This document shows positions 33,874-43,132 of a stretch of 64,000 nucleotides of DNA, one piece after another. The notes under the pieces are model-generated. The model searched no databases. It had not been told where the DNA came from and saw only the letters and a program-made list of their open reading frames with translations. The number at the start of each line of letters is the position of its first letter. Positions within the stretch are counted from its first letter, which is position 1. Source of the stretch: Pseudomonas vancouverensis (GTDB taxonomy: Bacteria; Pseudomonadota; Gammaproteobacteria; Pseudomonadales; Pseudomonadaceae); assembly GCF_004348895.1 (NCBI RefSeq), contig NZ_RRZK01000027.1:62001-126000 (forward strand), written 5' to 3'. The translations under genes were made by a program, and so were the position numbers.

Positions 33874-35895
33874 ATGAATGCGATTGCTCGAACCTCGAAT
33901 CTCAAAGCTAAAAGCACATCCACTGAAATCTGGAAACTCAGCACCTCGGTCCTGCTGGCGGCGGCCATCGCCATGACCAACCATGCCTGGGCCGCGGAAT
34001 CGCCCAAGCCAGCGACAGAGGCCACCAAAGCGGCCAACGATGCCCTGCTTCAGGAACTGCCGTTCAACGACAAGACTTCGTTCGAATTGGCGCACAAGGG
34101 CTTTATCGCGCCACTGCCCTCGGACCCGATCAAGGGCCCAAGCGGCAATATGATCTGGGACCCGAACAAGTACGGTTTCATCAAGGAAGGCGAAGCGGCC
34201 CCGGCCAGTACCAACCCCAGCCTGTGGCGGCAGTCGCAGTTGATCAACATTTCCGGCCTGTTCGAAGTCACCGACGGTATCTACCAGGTACGTAATTACG
34301 ACCTGTCGAACATGACCATCGTCGAAGGCAAGCATGGCATCACCATCTTCGATCCGCTCATCTCCAGTGAAACCGCCAAGGCGGCGCTTGATCTTTACTT
34401 CAAGCACCGTCCGAAAAAGCCGGTAGTCGCGGTGATCTACACCCACAGCCACGTCGACCACTACGGCGGCGTACGCGGCGTGGTAGATGAGAAGGACGTC
34501 AAGGCCGGCAAGGTGAAGATCTACGCGCCCAAAGGCTTCCTGGAACATGCGGTTGCCGAGAACGTCATGGCCGGGACCGCGATGAGCCGTCGCGCCAGCT
34601 ACATGTACGGCAACCTGCTGCCACCCAACGAAACGGGGCAATTAGGTGCCGGGCTGGGCACCACCACCTCTGCCGGTACAGTGACCCTCATCCCGCCGAC
34701 CGACATCATTGAGAAGACCGGCGAGAAGCATGTGATTGACGGTCTCACTTATGAGTTCCTCTATGCGCCGGGCAGTGAGGCGCCGGCCGAGATGCTGTAT
34801 TACATCAAGGAGAAGAAGGCCCTGAACACGGCCGAGGACTCCACCCATACCATGCACAACACCTACTCGCTGCGTGGCGCGAAAATTCGCGAGCCGCTGC
34901 CGTGGTCCAAGTATCTCAATGAGGCGCTGAAGATGTGGGGCAACGACGTACAGGTCATGTACGCCATGCACCACTGGCCGGTCTGGGGCAACAAGGAAGT
35001 GAAGGATCAACTGTCGTCCCAGCGTGACATGTATCGCTACATCAACGACGAAACCCTGCGCCTGGCCAACAAGGGGTACACCATGACCGAAATCGCCGAG
35101 CAGGTGAAACTGCCCAAGTCGATTGCCGACCGTTTCTCCAACCGGGGTTACTACGGTTCCCTGAACCACAACGTCAAGGCCACCTATGTTCTGCATCTGG
35201 GTTGGTTCATCGGCAACCCGGCCACCTTGTGGGAGCTGCCACCGGATGAACAAGCCAAGCGTTATGTCGACATGATGGGCGGTGCTGAAGCGGTGCTGAC
35301 CAAGGCCAAGGAGTACTACGACAAGGGTGATTACCGCTGGGTCGCCGAGGTCGTCAACCATGTGGTCTTCGCCGACCCGAGCAATCAGGCGGCGAAAAAC
35401 CTGCAAGCCGACACGCTGGAGCAACTGGGTTACCAGGCCGAGAGCGGACCATGGCGCAACTTCTACCTGACCGGTGCCCAGGAGTTGCGCAATGGCGTAC
35501 AGAAGCTGCCAACACCGGACACCGCCAGCCCGGACACCGTCAAGGCGATGGACCTGGACCTGTTCTTCGACTTCCTGGCCATGCGCCTCAAAGGGCCTGA
35601 AGTGGGAGACAAGCACATCACCCTCAACCTGGACTTCACCGACCTGAAACAGAAGTACACGCTGGAGATGGTCAACGGTGTACTCAACCACACCGAAGGT
35701 GCGCAAGCGAAGGACGCCGATGCAACCATCACCCTGACCCGTGACACCTTGAACAACATCATGCTCAAGCAGACCACGCTGAAGGATGCTGTCACTGCAG
35801 GCAATGTGAAGATCAACGGCAACGAGGGCAAGCTTGATGAGTTGATGAGCTACATGGATAACTTCGACCTGTGGTTCAACATCGTCACCCCCTGA
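33874..35895 (+). CDS. Alkylsulfatase, SdsA1 type (class III, metallo-beta-lactamase fold)
   Basis: This is a 673-residue enzyme. Residues 1-41 form a long signal peptide (cut near AWA-AESP). The metal-binding motif THSHVDHYGG is at 190-199 (His191, His193, Asp195, His196). AEDSTHTMHN gives further zinc ligands. A dimerisation region follows, and the C-terminal 120 residues look like the SCP-2-like lipid-binding domain (ITLNLDFTDLKQKYTLEM to the end). SdsA1 splits SDS and other alkyl sulfates into alcohol and sulfate in the periplasm or outside. AAGGAG lies six bases before the ATG. It is a lone gene after a large control region. Confidence 0.9.
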   Translation: MNAIARTSNLKAKSTSTEIWKLSTSVLLAAAIAMTNHAWAAESPKPATEATKAANDALLQELPFNDKTSFELAHKGFIAPLPSDPIKGPSGNMIWDPNKYGFIKEGEAAPASTNPSLWRQSQLINISGLFEVTDGIYQVRNYDLSNMTIVEGKHGITIFDPLISSETAKAALDLYFKHRPKKPVVAVIYTHSHVDHYGGVRGVVDEKDVKAGKVKIYAPKGFLEHAVAENVMAGTAMSRRASYMYGNLLPPNETGQLGAGLGTTTSAGTVTLIPPTDIIEKTGEKHVIDGLTYEFLYAPGSEAPAEMLYYIKEKKALNTAEDSTHTMHNTYSLRGAKIREPLPWSKYLNEALKMWGNDVQVMYAMHHWPVWGNKEVKDQLSSQRDMYRYINDETLRLANKGYTMTEIAEQVKLPKSIADRFSNRGYYGSLNHNVKATYVLHLGWFIGNPATLWELPPDEQAKRYVDMMGGAEAVLTKAKEYYDKGDYRWVAEVVNHVVFADPSNQAAKNLQADTLEQLGYQAESGPWRNFYLTGAQELRNGVQKLPTPDTASPDTVKAMDLDLFFDFLAMRLKGPEVGDKHITLNLDFTDLKQKYTLEMVNGVLNHTEGAQAKDADATITLTRDTLNNIMLKQTTLKDAVTAGNVKINGNEGKLDELMSYMDNFDLWFNIVTP

Positions 35896-35922
35896 TGCTC
35901 CTACTGAGGCCTGACTGCATCA

Positions 35923-35956
35923 AGGCAAGCCACTGGCAAACGTCAGTGGCTTGCCT
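35923..35956 (+). terminator. Terminator after the alkylsulfatase gene
   Basis: AGGCAAGCCACTG and CAGTGGCTTGCCT form a 13-bp perfect stem with an eight-base loop, followed by CTTGTTGTTC. It lies 27 bases past the stop. Confidence 0.75.
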
Positions 35957-36026
35957 CTTGTTGTTCTATAGATACGAAAAGCCCCGGTATGCCTTGGTGG
36001 CACTGATCGCTCGCTGTCTGGAAATG

Positions 36027-37928
36027 CTATTTCACGAGCAATTCACGCACCCGAGTTCCGAGGGTTTCAACGGCAAAGGGTTTGGTCAGCACGTGCATGC
36101 CCGACTTGAGCTGCCCCTTTCCAATGGCTGCGCTTTCGGCATACCCGGTGATGAACAGGGTCTTCAGATCAGGGCGCAGTTCCATCCCGGCGTCGGCCAT
36201 CTGTCGACCGTTCATGCCACCGGGCAGACCCACGTCGGTGACCAGCACGTCGATGTGTATATCCGAACGAAGCAGTTTGAGTCCCGCCGTGCTGTCGCCG
36301 GCCTCAATCACCGTGTAACCAAGTTCGCCCAGCACATCCGCCATCAGCATGCGTACGGTCGGCTCGTCGTCCACCAGCAGCACCGTCTCACCGTGCTGCT
36401 CGACCGCCACTGCCGCCTTGCCGGGCGTTGGTTCGTCCTGGGGGATGACGCCATTGTGCCGAGGCAAGTAGATCGACACCGTCGTGCCTTCGCCCACCTT
36501 TGAATCGATGCGCACTTGCCCGCCAGACTGCTGGGCAAAACCGTAGATCATCGAGAGACCGAGGCCCGTGCCCTGGCCAATGGGTTTTGTCGTGAAAAAC
36601 GGCTCGAACACATGGGCCATCACCTCTGGCGACATACCCATGCCGGTATCCGTAACGGACAGGCAAAGGTATTGCCCTTCAGCCAAATCACAAACGCGAG
36701 CTTGCTCAAGATCCAGACATTGGTTGGTGGTCTGCAACGTGATGCGGCCACCGTCAGGCATGGCATCGCGGGCGTTGATGCAGAGGTTGAGCAAGGTATT
36801 TTCAAGCTGGCTGGCATCGACGAGCACTGGCCACTGGTCTGCGCTTCCCAGTGTTTCGACCTGGATGCCGGGCCCCACTGTTCGCTGGATCAGCTCGGTC
36901 ATTCCATAAATCAGCGTATTGGCATTCGTGGGGCGCGGTTCGAGCGTCTGGCGACGGGAGAACGCCAGGAGGCGGTGGGTCAACGTGGCCGCGCGCTTGG
37001 CGGCGCCCTCCGCAGCAGCCATGTACTTGTGGATTTCGCTCCAGCGCCCCTGGGTGATGCGTCGGCTCATCAGTTCAAGGGAGCCTGAAATGCTCGCGAG
37101 CAAATTATTGAAATCGTGGGCCAGGCCACCCGTCAACTGCCCCACCGCTTCCATCTTCTGTGACTGGCGCAGCTTCTCTTCGGCCTGCATCAACCTGGTT
37201 GTTCGTTCTGCCACACGCTGCTCCAGTGTTTCGTTGAGCCGAAGCAGTTTGGCCTCGGTCTGGCGCTGCCGCTCTTCGATTTCACGCAGGGCGCTGCACG
37301 TGCGGGCAAGCTCCTGTTCGCGGGCACGCAACGCCTCCTCGGCCATGGTGCGCTCCAGCAAGTCGGCGGCCTGGCGCGCCAGGATATCCAGCAGTCGCAG
37401 GTCTCGTTCGGAGGGTTGATGTGGCTCGCGCCAGTGAGTGGAGATCATGCCGAGCAAATGGCCGTTGCGCGACATCAGCGGTGTGGTCTGCGCGGAACGG
37501 ATACCCGCGCTGCGAAAGGCAAGCAGGTCTGGCGTCCCGGCAATGTCGTCCCATTGCTCAAAGTCGGCAATGATTGCCCGCCGCCCCAGCTTGAGCGCCA
37601 AAGTGCAACTGCTGTAGGCCGCAGGGTTCACCCATTGCCAGAATCCGACAGCTTCGGCTGACAACCCGCGTGAGCACAGGAGTTGAAGTTCACCACCGTG
37701 CCCCGAGGAATGCCCGTGAGGGCAAAGCAGTTGCATCGTGCCGAATTGCGAGCCGGTGATGGAGACTGCCGCATCAACGATCTTGCCGTAGAGCGCTTCG
37801 CGATCCTGCTCACCAATCAACTCGACGCTGATGCGGTGCAAGAGATCGATATCGGAGGGGTCATTATTCGATGCCCTGGAGGAATCAGGAGCAAGCTCCA
37901 CCGGATAGGCGACATGCAGAGGGTTCAT
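36027..37928 (-). CDS. Hybrid sensor histidine kinase (GAF-HisKA-HATPase-REC)
   Basis: This 633-residue protein has a GAF sensor domain (about 30-195), a coiled coil (195-260), the phospho-acceptor His271 in LTGGLAHDFNNLL, and an ATPase domain with N-box LLNLCINARDAM, VTDTGMGMSPEV and GQGTGLGLSM. A receiver domain from about 514 has LLVDDEP, Asp565 in VTDVGLPG and the LTKPF lysine. There is no membrane helix, so it is a cytosolic sensor. AGGAG lies five bases before the ATG. It has no separate response regulator next to it. The neighbouring sulfatase genes make sulfur or surfactant sensing an attractive but unproven role. Confidence 0.9.
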   Translation of the reverse strand: MNPLHVAYPVELAPDSSRASNNDPSDIDLLHRISVELIGEQDREALYGKIVDAAVSITGSQFGTMQLLCPHGHSSGHGGELQLLCSRGLSAEAVGFWQWVNPAAYSSCTLALKLGRRAIIADFEQWDDIAGTPDLLAFRSAGIRSAQTTPLMSRNGHLLGMISTHWREPHQPSERDLRLLDILARQAADLLERTMAEEALRAREQELARTCSALREIEERQRQTEAKLLRLNETLEQRVAERTTRLMQAEEKLRQSQKMEAVGQLTGGLAHDFNNLLASISGSLELMSRRITQGRWSEIHKYMAAAEGAAKRAATLTHRLLAFSRRQTLEPRPTNANTLIYGMTELIQRTVGPGIQVETLGSADQWPVLVDASQLENTLLNLCINARDAMPDGGRITLQTTNQCLDLEQARVCDLAEGQYLCLSVTDTGMGMSPEVMAHVFEPFFTTKPIGQGTGLGLSMIYGFAQQSGGQVRIDSKVGEGTTVSIYLPRHNGVIPQDEPTPGKAAVAVEQHGETVLLVDDEPTVRMLMADVLGELGYTVIEAGDSTAGLKLLRSDIHIDVLVTDVGLPGGMNGRQMADAGMELRPDLKTLFITGYAESAAIGKGQLKSGMHVLTKPFAVETLGTRVRELLVK

Positions 37929-38024
37929 GGCTGCTCCTGTGGAGCTGGAATAAGCAGCAGGCAGACTATCAGTTAAACCCCCACAGGGCGACGGTCCGCG
38001 CTGACCTTGCTGGCGCCGTAGGGG

Positions 38025-39140
38025 TCAGTGTGCGCCCTCCCACTGCTCCTCGCTCATCGCCAGGCGAAACCCGAGATGTGACATCGGGTTGGCGGGATCG
38101 GAGCCTTGTCTGGCACTGGTACGAAAGCTGGTGCAGTAACTGTCGCTGCACAGGAACGACCCGCCGCGAATCACTCGCTGCGGCGCGTTGGCGGCCTCCC
38201 CCAGTGCCGGATCATAACTGTCGTCTGGGCCCTTCGGATTCACCGATACGCCACCCGTGGACTGACGCTCGGTAACCAGCTTGAAGGCATCGGTGCGGTA
38301 CCAGTCTGCGACCCACTGCCAGACGTTACCCGACATATCGTACAAGCCATAGGCGTTGGCCGGATAAGTGGCCACCGGCTTGGTGCCGATCTTGAACAGG
38401 GTGCTGGCACTGGTCACCGGAAAGGGTTGCGCATCGTTCCAGGTGTTGGTCATCTGCTTGCCATCCGGGGAAAACTCGTTGCCCCAGGCATAGGTGGCCT
38501 GCTCCAGCCCGCCCCTGGCGGCGTATTCCCACTCGGCCTCGGTCAGCAGCCGCTTGTTGGCCCAGCGTGCGTAGGCCTGGACATCGGCATAGGACACCTG
38601 CACCACCGGATGGGCGTCCTTGCCCTCGATGTTGCTTTGCGGGCCGGTGGGATGGCGCCAGTTCGCACCGGGCACAAACACCCACCACTGGCTGAAATCA
38701 TTCAGTGGCACCGGTCGCTCGCTGCCGACAAACACCATCGCCCCTGGTACCAGCAGGCTGTCGTCCGGTTTGGGCGTGCCGGGTGGCAACTGCACCTTCA
38801 GGTCTTCCCAATCGGGTTTGCGCTCGGCGGTGGTGACATAGTGGGTGGCGGCCACGAACCGGGCAAAGTCGGCATTGGTGACGTCGTAGCGATCGACCCA
38901 ATAGCCCTCCAGTCGCACTTTGTGTACCGGCCCCTCATTGGGCTGGGCCTTCTTGTGGTCGCTGCCCATCAGAAACTCACCGGACGGAATCCAGACCATG
39001 TTCATCGGACCGGACTTGCCGTCCCCCACCGTCAACGGCGCAGGCCCACGCCAGTGCTGGTAACCCGCATACGACAGCCCGGCACCCACCACCAGCAATG
39101 GCAGCAGTACCATGCCCCAGCGTCGCTTCCTTACCTGCAT
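38025..39140 (-). CDS. Formylglycine-generating enzyme (SUMF1 family), membrane-anchored
   Basis: This is a 371-residue FGE-sulfatase domain protein. It begins with a charged stretch and one hydrophobic helix (about 8-26) with no clear cleavage site, so it is probably anchored with the enzyme in the periplasm. The fold is visible from MVWIPSGEFLMGS to the end. The copper-binding cysteine pair lies in RGGSFLCSDSYCTSFR. FGE oxidises the cysteine in CxPSR of sulfatases to formylglycine. The partner sulfatase is immediately upstream. The ATG at 39140 has AGGAG six bases ahead. An ATG at 39158 overlaps the sulfatase stop and is an alternative. Confidence 0.87.
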   Translation of the reverse strand: MQVRKRRWGMVLLPLLVVGAGLSYAGYQHWRGPAPLTVGDGKSGPMNMVWIPSGEFLMGSDHKKAQPNEGPVHKVRLEGYWVDRYDVTNADFARFVAATHYVTTAERKPDWEDLKVQLPPGTPKPDDSLLVPGAMVFVGSERPVPLNDFSQWWVFVPGANWRHPTGPQSNIEGKDAHPVVQVSYADVQAYARWANKRLLTEAEWEYAARGGLEQATYAWGNEFSPDGKQMTNTWNDAQPFPVTSASTLFKIGTKPVATYPANAYGLYDMSGNVWQWVADWYRTDAFKLVTERQSTGGVSVNPKGPDDSYDPALGEAANAPQRVIRGGSFLCSDSYCTSFRTSARQGSDPANPMSHLGFRLAMSEEQWEGAH

Positions 39141-39154
39141 ACCCGTCTCCTGAT

Positions 39155-41506
39155 TCATTTCAGATCAATCACGACCTTGGCGATGTCACCTTCGAACTTG
39201 AACGGCGGCTTGTAGGTATTGGATACCGGTTGCCCGCTGTCCTCGCCGATACCAAAGGTATCGATACCAAAACGCCCGGCGACTGTCTTGTCGACGCGAC
39301 CTTCGGCGACTTGCTTGCCATCGACGAGGATTTTCGCCGTGCCGCCTTTGCCTGGACCCTGGCCGTCGTAGGCGAAGTCCAGCACCACTGTACTTTTGCC
39401 TTTGGGCACGGTCTGGTCGGCTGCCACCACGTAGCGATGCTCTTCGAACCAGTTGTAGTGGAACACCGGCTTGCCTTTGTCGAGGTACAGCGACATGCCG
39501 GCCGATACACCGCCGATCGCCATGATCACACCGCTGTCCTGGTCACTGTGGGTGTCGATTTCAGCGGTCAGTGTCCAGGAACGGTTTTTCATGTTCGGTG
39601 CAGCAGATTCGGCCAGCCGCGTGGCACCTGCGTAGTAGGTATATTGCTTGGCATCGGGCTGCGATCCCGGTACGCCAGGCTTGGGCACCCGCAAGCGTGC
39701 TGCACCGCGGTCATCCAGGGGATAGACGTTGTATTGAGTGGCCTGCTGATCGAATTTTGCCTTCATCTCCTGGAGTTTTTCCGGCATTTTCGCAGCCAGG
39801 TCATTGGACTCACTGAAGTCCTTGTCGAGGTTGTACAACTCCCACTTGTCTTCATCCCATTTGCCCGGTGCCAGGTCCTGGCGCCAAGGCAGGGTGTGCT
39901 GGGCATCGGCTTTCCAGCCGTTGTCATAGATGGAGCGGTTGGACAGCACTTCGAAATACTGCTCGGAGCGCGGTGACGGTGCCTTGGCATCGTTGAACAC
40001 AGAAAGAAAGGAAGCCCCGGCCAGCGGCTTTTGCTGGACGCCGTTGACGCTGACCGGCATTGGCAGATGCGCCGCCTCGAGAATGGTTGGCACGACATCC
40101 ACCAGGTGCAGGAACTGATCCCGGGGTTTGGGATCTGGCTTGATCTTCGCCGGCCACGACACCACCATCGGATTGCGTGTGCCGCCCAGGTGCGAGGCGA
40201 CCTGCTTCACCCACTGGAACGGCGTATTGCCTGCCCAGGCCCAGCCGACTGGGTAATGCGCTTCGGTGGTCGGTCCGCCGATTTCGTCGTAGTACTTGAG
40301 CGTGTCCTCGATCGTGCTTTTCTCGCCATTGAGCGACTTGATCTCGTTGATCGTGCCATCCGGCCCGCCCTCGGCCGAAGCACCGTTGTCGCCGACCATG
40401 TACATGACGATGGTGTTTTCGGCACCGGGCAGGGTCTTGACGGCATCCAGCAGGCGGCCGATCTCGTGATCGGTGAACGCAAAGTAACCGGCAAAGTTTT
40501 CCATCAGGCGGGTGTAGAGTTTTTTCTGGTCGGCGGACAAGGTGTCCCAGGCCGGTACCCAATCGGGCCTCGGTGTGAGCTTGGTATCGGGGGGGATGAT
40601 GCCCATCTCCAGCTGGCGCTTGTAAACCATCTCGCGGTACTTCTCCCAGCCCATGTCGAACTTGCCCTTGAACTGGTCTCGCCACTCCTTGGCGACCTGA
40701 TGCGGTGCATGCATCGCACCCGGCGCGAAGTACATGAAGTAGGGTTTGTTGGGCGCCACGCTCTTGGTGTAGCGCAGTCGGGAAATGGCCCGGTCGGTCA
40801 TGTCCGTCATCAAGTGGTAGCCCTGCTCAGGCTGGGTCGCCGGCTCCACGGCCGTGGTGTTTTCAAACAGCACCGGATAGTACTGGTTGGTTTCCCCGGC
40901 ATTGAAACCGTAGAAGTATTCGAAGCCCATGCCCGTTGGCCAGCGATCGAAAGGACCGGCCGCCGAGGACTCCCAGTCCGGCGTGTTGTGGTTCTTGCCG
41001 AACCACGAGGTGCTGTAGCCGTTGTCCTTGAGGATCTCGCCGATGGTCGCGGTATCGCGCTGAATCATCGTGCTGTAGTTGGGCAGGCCGGTGGCCCACT
41101 CCATCAGGAAGCCGTTGCCGGCGTCGTGGTGATTACGACCAGTGAGCAGTGCTGCACGTGAAGGGCCGCAGATGCCGGTGGTGTGGAAGCGATTGAACTT
41201 CAAGCCCTCGGAGGCCAGCTTGTCCAGGTTGGGTGTCGGGATCAGCCCACCAAAGGTACTGCTCTGACCGAAGCCGACGTCATCGAGCAGGATGATCAGC
41301 ACATTGGGTGCATCGGCCGGGGCGGTCGGTACCTGCTGCCAGGCTTCTTTGGATTGGGTGTAGTCCTTGCCGATCTTGCCCTCGAAAGGCGACAGCGGAA
41401 TGGGCAGGACGCTGCGGTCAGGCCAACTGGCAGACGTATCAGCCGCCGTCGCGAAATGCGGCAGGGCGCCAAGCGAGATCAAAATCAGCAATGAACGAGA
41501 CTTCAT
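39155..41506 (-). CDS. Arylsulfatase, type I (Cys-type), exported
   Basis: This is a 783-residue sulfatase. The signal peptide is cut near ATA-ADTS. NVLIILLDDVGFG (about 68-80) holds the metal-binding aspartates Asp75 and Asp76. The modification site is Cys113 in ICGPSRAALLTGRN, so it needs a formylglycine-generating enzyme. The C-terminal 170 residues form a beta-rich domain, seen in the large AtsA-like bacterial arylsulfatases. It would release sulfate from sulfate esters outside the cytoplasm. GGAG precedes the ATG by nine bases. It forms an operon with the downstream FGE. Confidence 0.92.
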   Translation of the reverse strand: MKSRSLLILISLGALPHFATAADTSASWPDRSVLPIPLSPFEGKIGKDYTQSKEAWQQVPTAPADAPNVLIILLDDVGFGQSSTFGGLIPTPNLDKLASEGLKFNRFHTTGICGPSRAALLTGRNHHDAGNGFLMEWATGLPNYSTMIQRDTATIGEILKDNGYSTSWFGKNHNTPDWESSAAGPFDRWPTGMGFEYFYGFNAGETNQYYPVLFENTTAVEPATQPEQGYHLMTDMTDRAISRLRYTKSVAPNKPYFMYFAPGAMHAPHQVAKEWRDQFKGKFDMGWEKYREMVYKRQLEMGIIPPDTKLTPRPDWVPAWDTLSADQKKLYTRLMENFAGYFAFTDHEIGRLLDAVKTLPGAENTIVMYMVGDNGASAEGGPDGTINEIKSLNGEKSTIEDTLKYYDEIGGPTTEAHYPVGWAWAGNTPFQWVKQVASHLGGTRNPMVVSWPAKIKPDPKPRDQFLHLVDVVPTILEAAHLPMPVSVNGVQQKPLAGASFLSVFNDAKAPSPRSEQYFEVLSNRSIYDNGWKADAQHTLPWRQDLAPGKWDEDKWELYNLDKDFSESNDLAAKMPEKLQEMKAKFDQQATQYNVYPLDDRGAARLRVPKPGVPGSQPDAKQYTYYAGATRLAESAAPNMKNRSWTLTAEIDTHSDQDSGVIMAIGGVSAGMSLYLDKGKPVFHYNWFEEHRYVVAADQTVPKGKSTVVLDFAYDGQGPGKGGTAKILVDGKQVAEGRVDKTVAGRFGIDTFGIGEDSGQPVSNTYKPPFKFEGDIAKVVIDLK

Positions 41507-41792
41507 CTGACAATGCTCCAGAGTCGATGCGCACGAATCGTCCGCAGTCCGTTGGGCTAGACACCTTTTGATTGCCAAAAAAGCATAGTGCGAAATCTGC
41601 AATTGTGTAGTGAGGTAACCATCGGGCAGGCACCTGCCTGTGTGACGGCTATGGGGCGATGAGACATGGCCGGTGGAATCGGCCAGACGCCATTGGCGAC
41701 GAGAAAGCATCCTGAATGAATGCTCGTCGACTACGCTGACTGTCATTCATCAGAACGTTCATGCCCTGCCAATGCCCGGCTGGAGAGGAGAG

Positions 41793-42488
41793 ATGACGAT
41801 GTTGAAGAAGGTGTTAGCACTGACGGCGCTGTTGATGGTCGTGCCATTCGCCAGCGCCCGCGATGACCTGATTGCCATTGATGTGCTCATCCAGCCAGAC
41901 GCGAAAATGGTCGATGAGGCTGGAAAATGGAATGGCATGATGCGCGAACAGATTCCGGACGGTTTCGAACTGGATGCGGAACACGCCCCACACATCACCT
42001 TGCTCCAGCTGTACGTTGCGCAAGCTGACCTGCCGAAGGTCATGGCGGCAGTCGAGAAGGCGAAGTCCGGGTACGACCTCGGCAGCCTCGAAATGACTGC
42101 GACCGGGCTGTATCACATTGCCAATGGCAAGGTAGGTCTGGCCGGAATCGTCATCAAACCCACCGAACAGTTGCAGGTGTTGCAGCAGGCCATGATCGAC
42201 GCCGCAGGCCAGTACGCGGTCAAGGGCGGTGATGCGTCGGCCTTCGTTCCCGACAAATCCGGCGCTGCCTTTCCCCCTGCCCTGTTCGAGTACGTCGACA
42301 CCTTCATCCCTAAACAGACCGGTACCCAGTACAACCCGCACGTGACAATCGGCGTTGCGCCGCTCGACTGGCTCAAGGCACTGGAGGCCAAGCCCTTCGA
42401 AGCGTTCACCTTCGGTGCCAGGCGTATCGCGATCTATCAGCTGGGCAATTACGGCACGGCGTCAAAGCGCCTGGATAGCGGCCAATGA
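41793..42488 (+). CDS. Exported 2H-phosphoesterase-like protein
   Basis: This 231-residue protein has a signal peptide (cut near ASA-RDDL) and two HxT motifs, PHITLLQ (His67, Thr69) and PHVTIGV (His183, Thr185). This is the hallmark of the 2H phosphoesterase superfamily (RNA ligase/cyclic phosphodiesterase fold). The family usually acts on 2',3'-cyclic nucleotides or RNA ends in the cytosol, so a periplasmic form is unusual. Two ATGs (41793, 41799) share GGAG sites. It is divergent from the arylsulfatase gene across 286 bases and faces the pst-linked HAD gene. Confidence 0.75.
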   Translation: MTMLKKVLALTALLMVVPFASARDDLIAIDVLIQPDAKMVDEAGKWNGMMREQIPDGFELDAEHAPHITLLQLYVAQADLPKVMAAVEKAKSGYDLGSLEMTATGLYHIANGKVGLAGIVIKPTEQLQVLQQAMIDAAGQYAVKGGDASAFVPDKSGAAFPPALFEYVDTFIPKQTGTQYNPHVTIGVAPLDWLKALEAKPFEAFTFGARRIAIYQLGNYGTASKRLDSGQ

Positions 42489-42529
42489 ATGGTCGTACTT
42501 GCGATGAAAGAGGCCGCTTGGTTAGCGGC

Positions 42530-43132
42530 TCAGCCCATGCAGCCAGCGCCCTGCTGCCGAGCGATCAGCGCCTGGACCTCGGCGACTGAGTCCAGGACTC
42601 TCTGCGCCCAGCTCGCATCATCCGGACGCACCACAACAACGCGAAAACCGTGATCATGGCCTTCGCTCTTCACACCTTCGGAATCATCGACGTGCAAGTC
42701 GATGTCGAACGCCGGTGGAAGCTTCGAAGGCGCGTTGACCAGGCCTCGTTCCGTCAGGGCCTGGTTATGCCGGACACTGTTGACCACGCCGTCGACGTGG
42801 ATTCCGTACAGCAGCAGCCAACGCCTGATGTAGGACGGTGTCCGCCCGGACGAGGTGTAGACCCAGATGCTGCAGCCCTGGCGGCGTAACTCGCGGGTCA
42901 GGGAACGGGTGCCGATCCGCAGCGGTTCGCCCAGCCAGCGATGAACAAACTCCGGCACCGGGCTTTGCTCGACGTCGCTATGGTGTGGCAGGCAGGCCAG
43001 GGTGTCATCGATATCAAACGAAATCCGAATGCGCTGACGCCTGAACAAGTAAGGCGCAAAGGCCGTCTTTACCGCCTGCCACAGCTGGCTGTTGATGACC
43101 CGGTACTTCTCAAGCATTGGATAGGTATTCAT
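42530..43132 (-). CDS. HAD-superfamily hydrolase
   Basis: This is a 200-residue HAD protein. Motif I reads SFDIDDTLACLP with nucleophile Asp40 and Asp42. IWVYTSSGRTPSYIRRWL supplies motif II (Ser/Thr), and IDLHVDDSEGV near residue 145 supplies motif IV. The cap is small. It probably removes a phosphate from a small molecule or a protein. The ATG overlaps the Fic gene stop (TGATG), so the two are coupled. It is the last gene of the pst operon region. Confidence 0.8.
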   Translation of the reverse strand: MNTYPMLEKYRVINSQLWQAVKTAFAPYLFRRQRIRISFDIDDTLACLPHHSDVEQSPVPEFVHRWLGEPLRIGTRSLTRELRRQGCSIWVYTSSGRTPSYIRRWLLLYGIHVDGVVNSVRHNQALTERGLVNAPSKLPPAFDIDLHVDDSEGVKSEGHDHGFRVVVVRPDDASWAQRVLDSVAEVQALIARQQGAGCMG

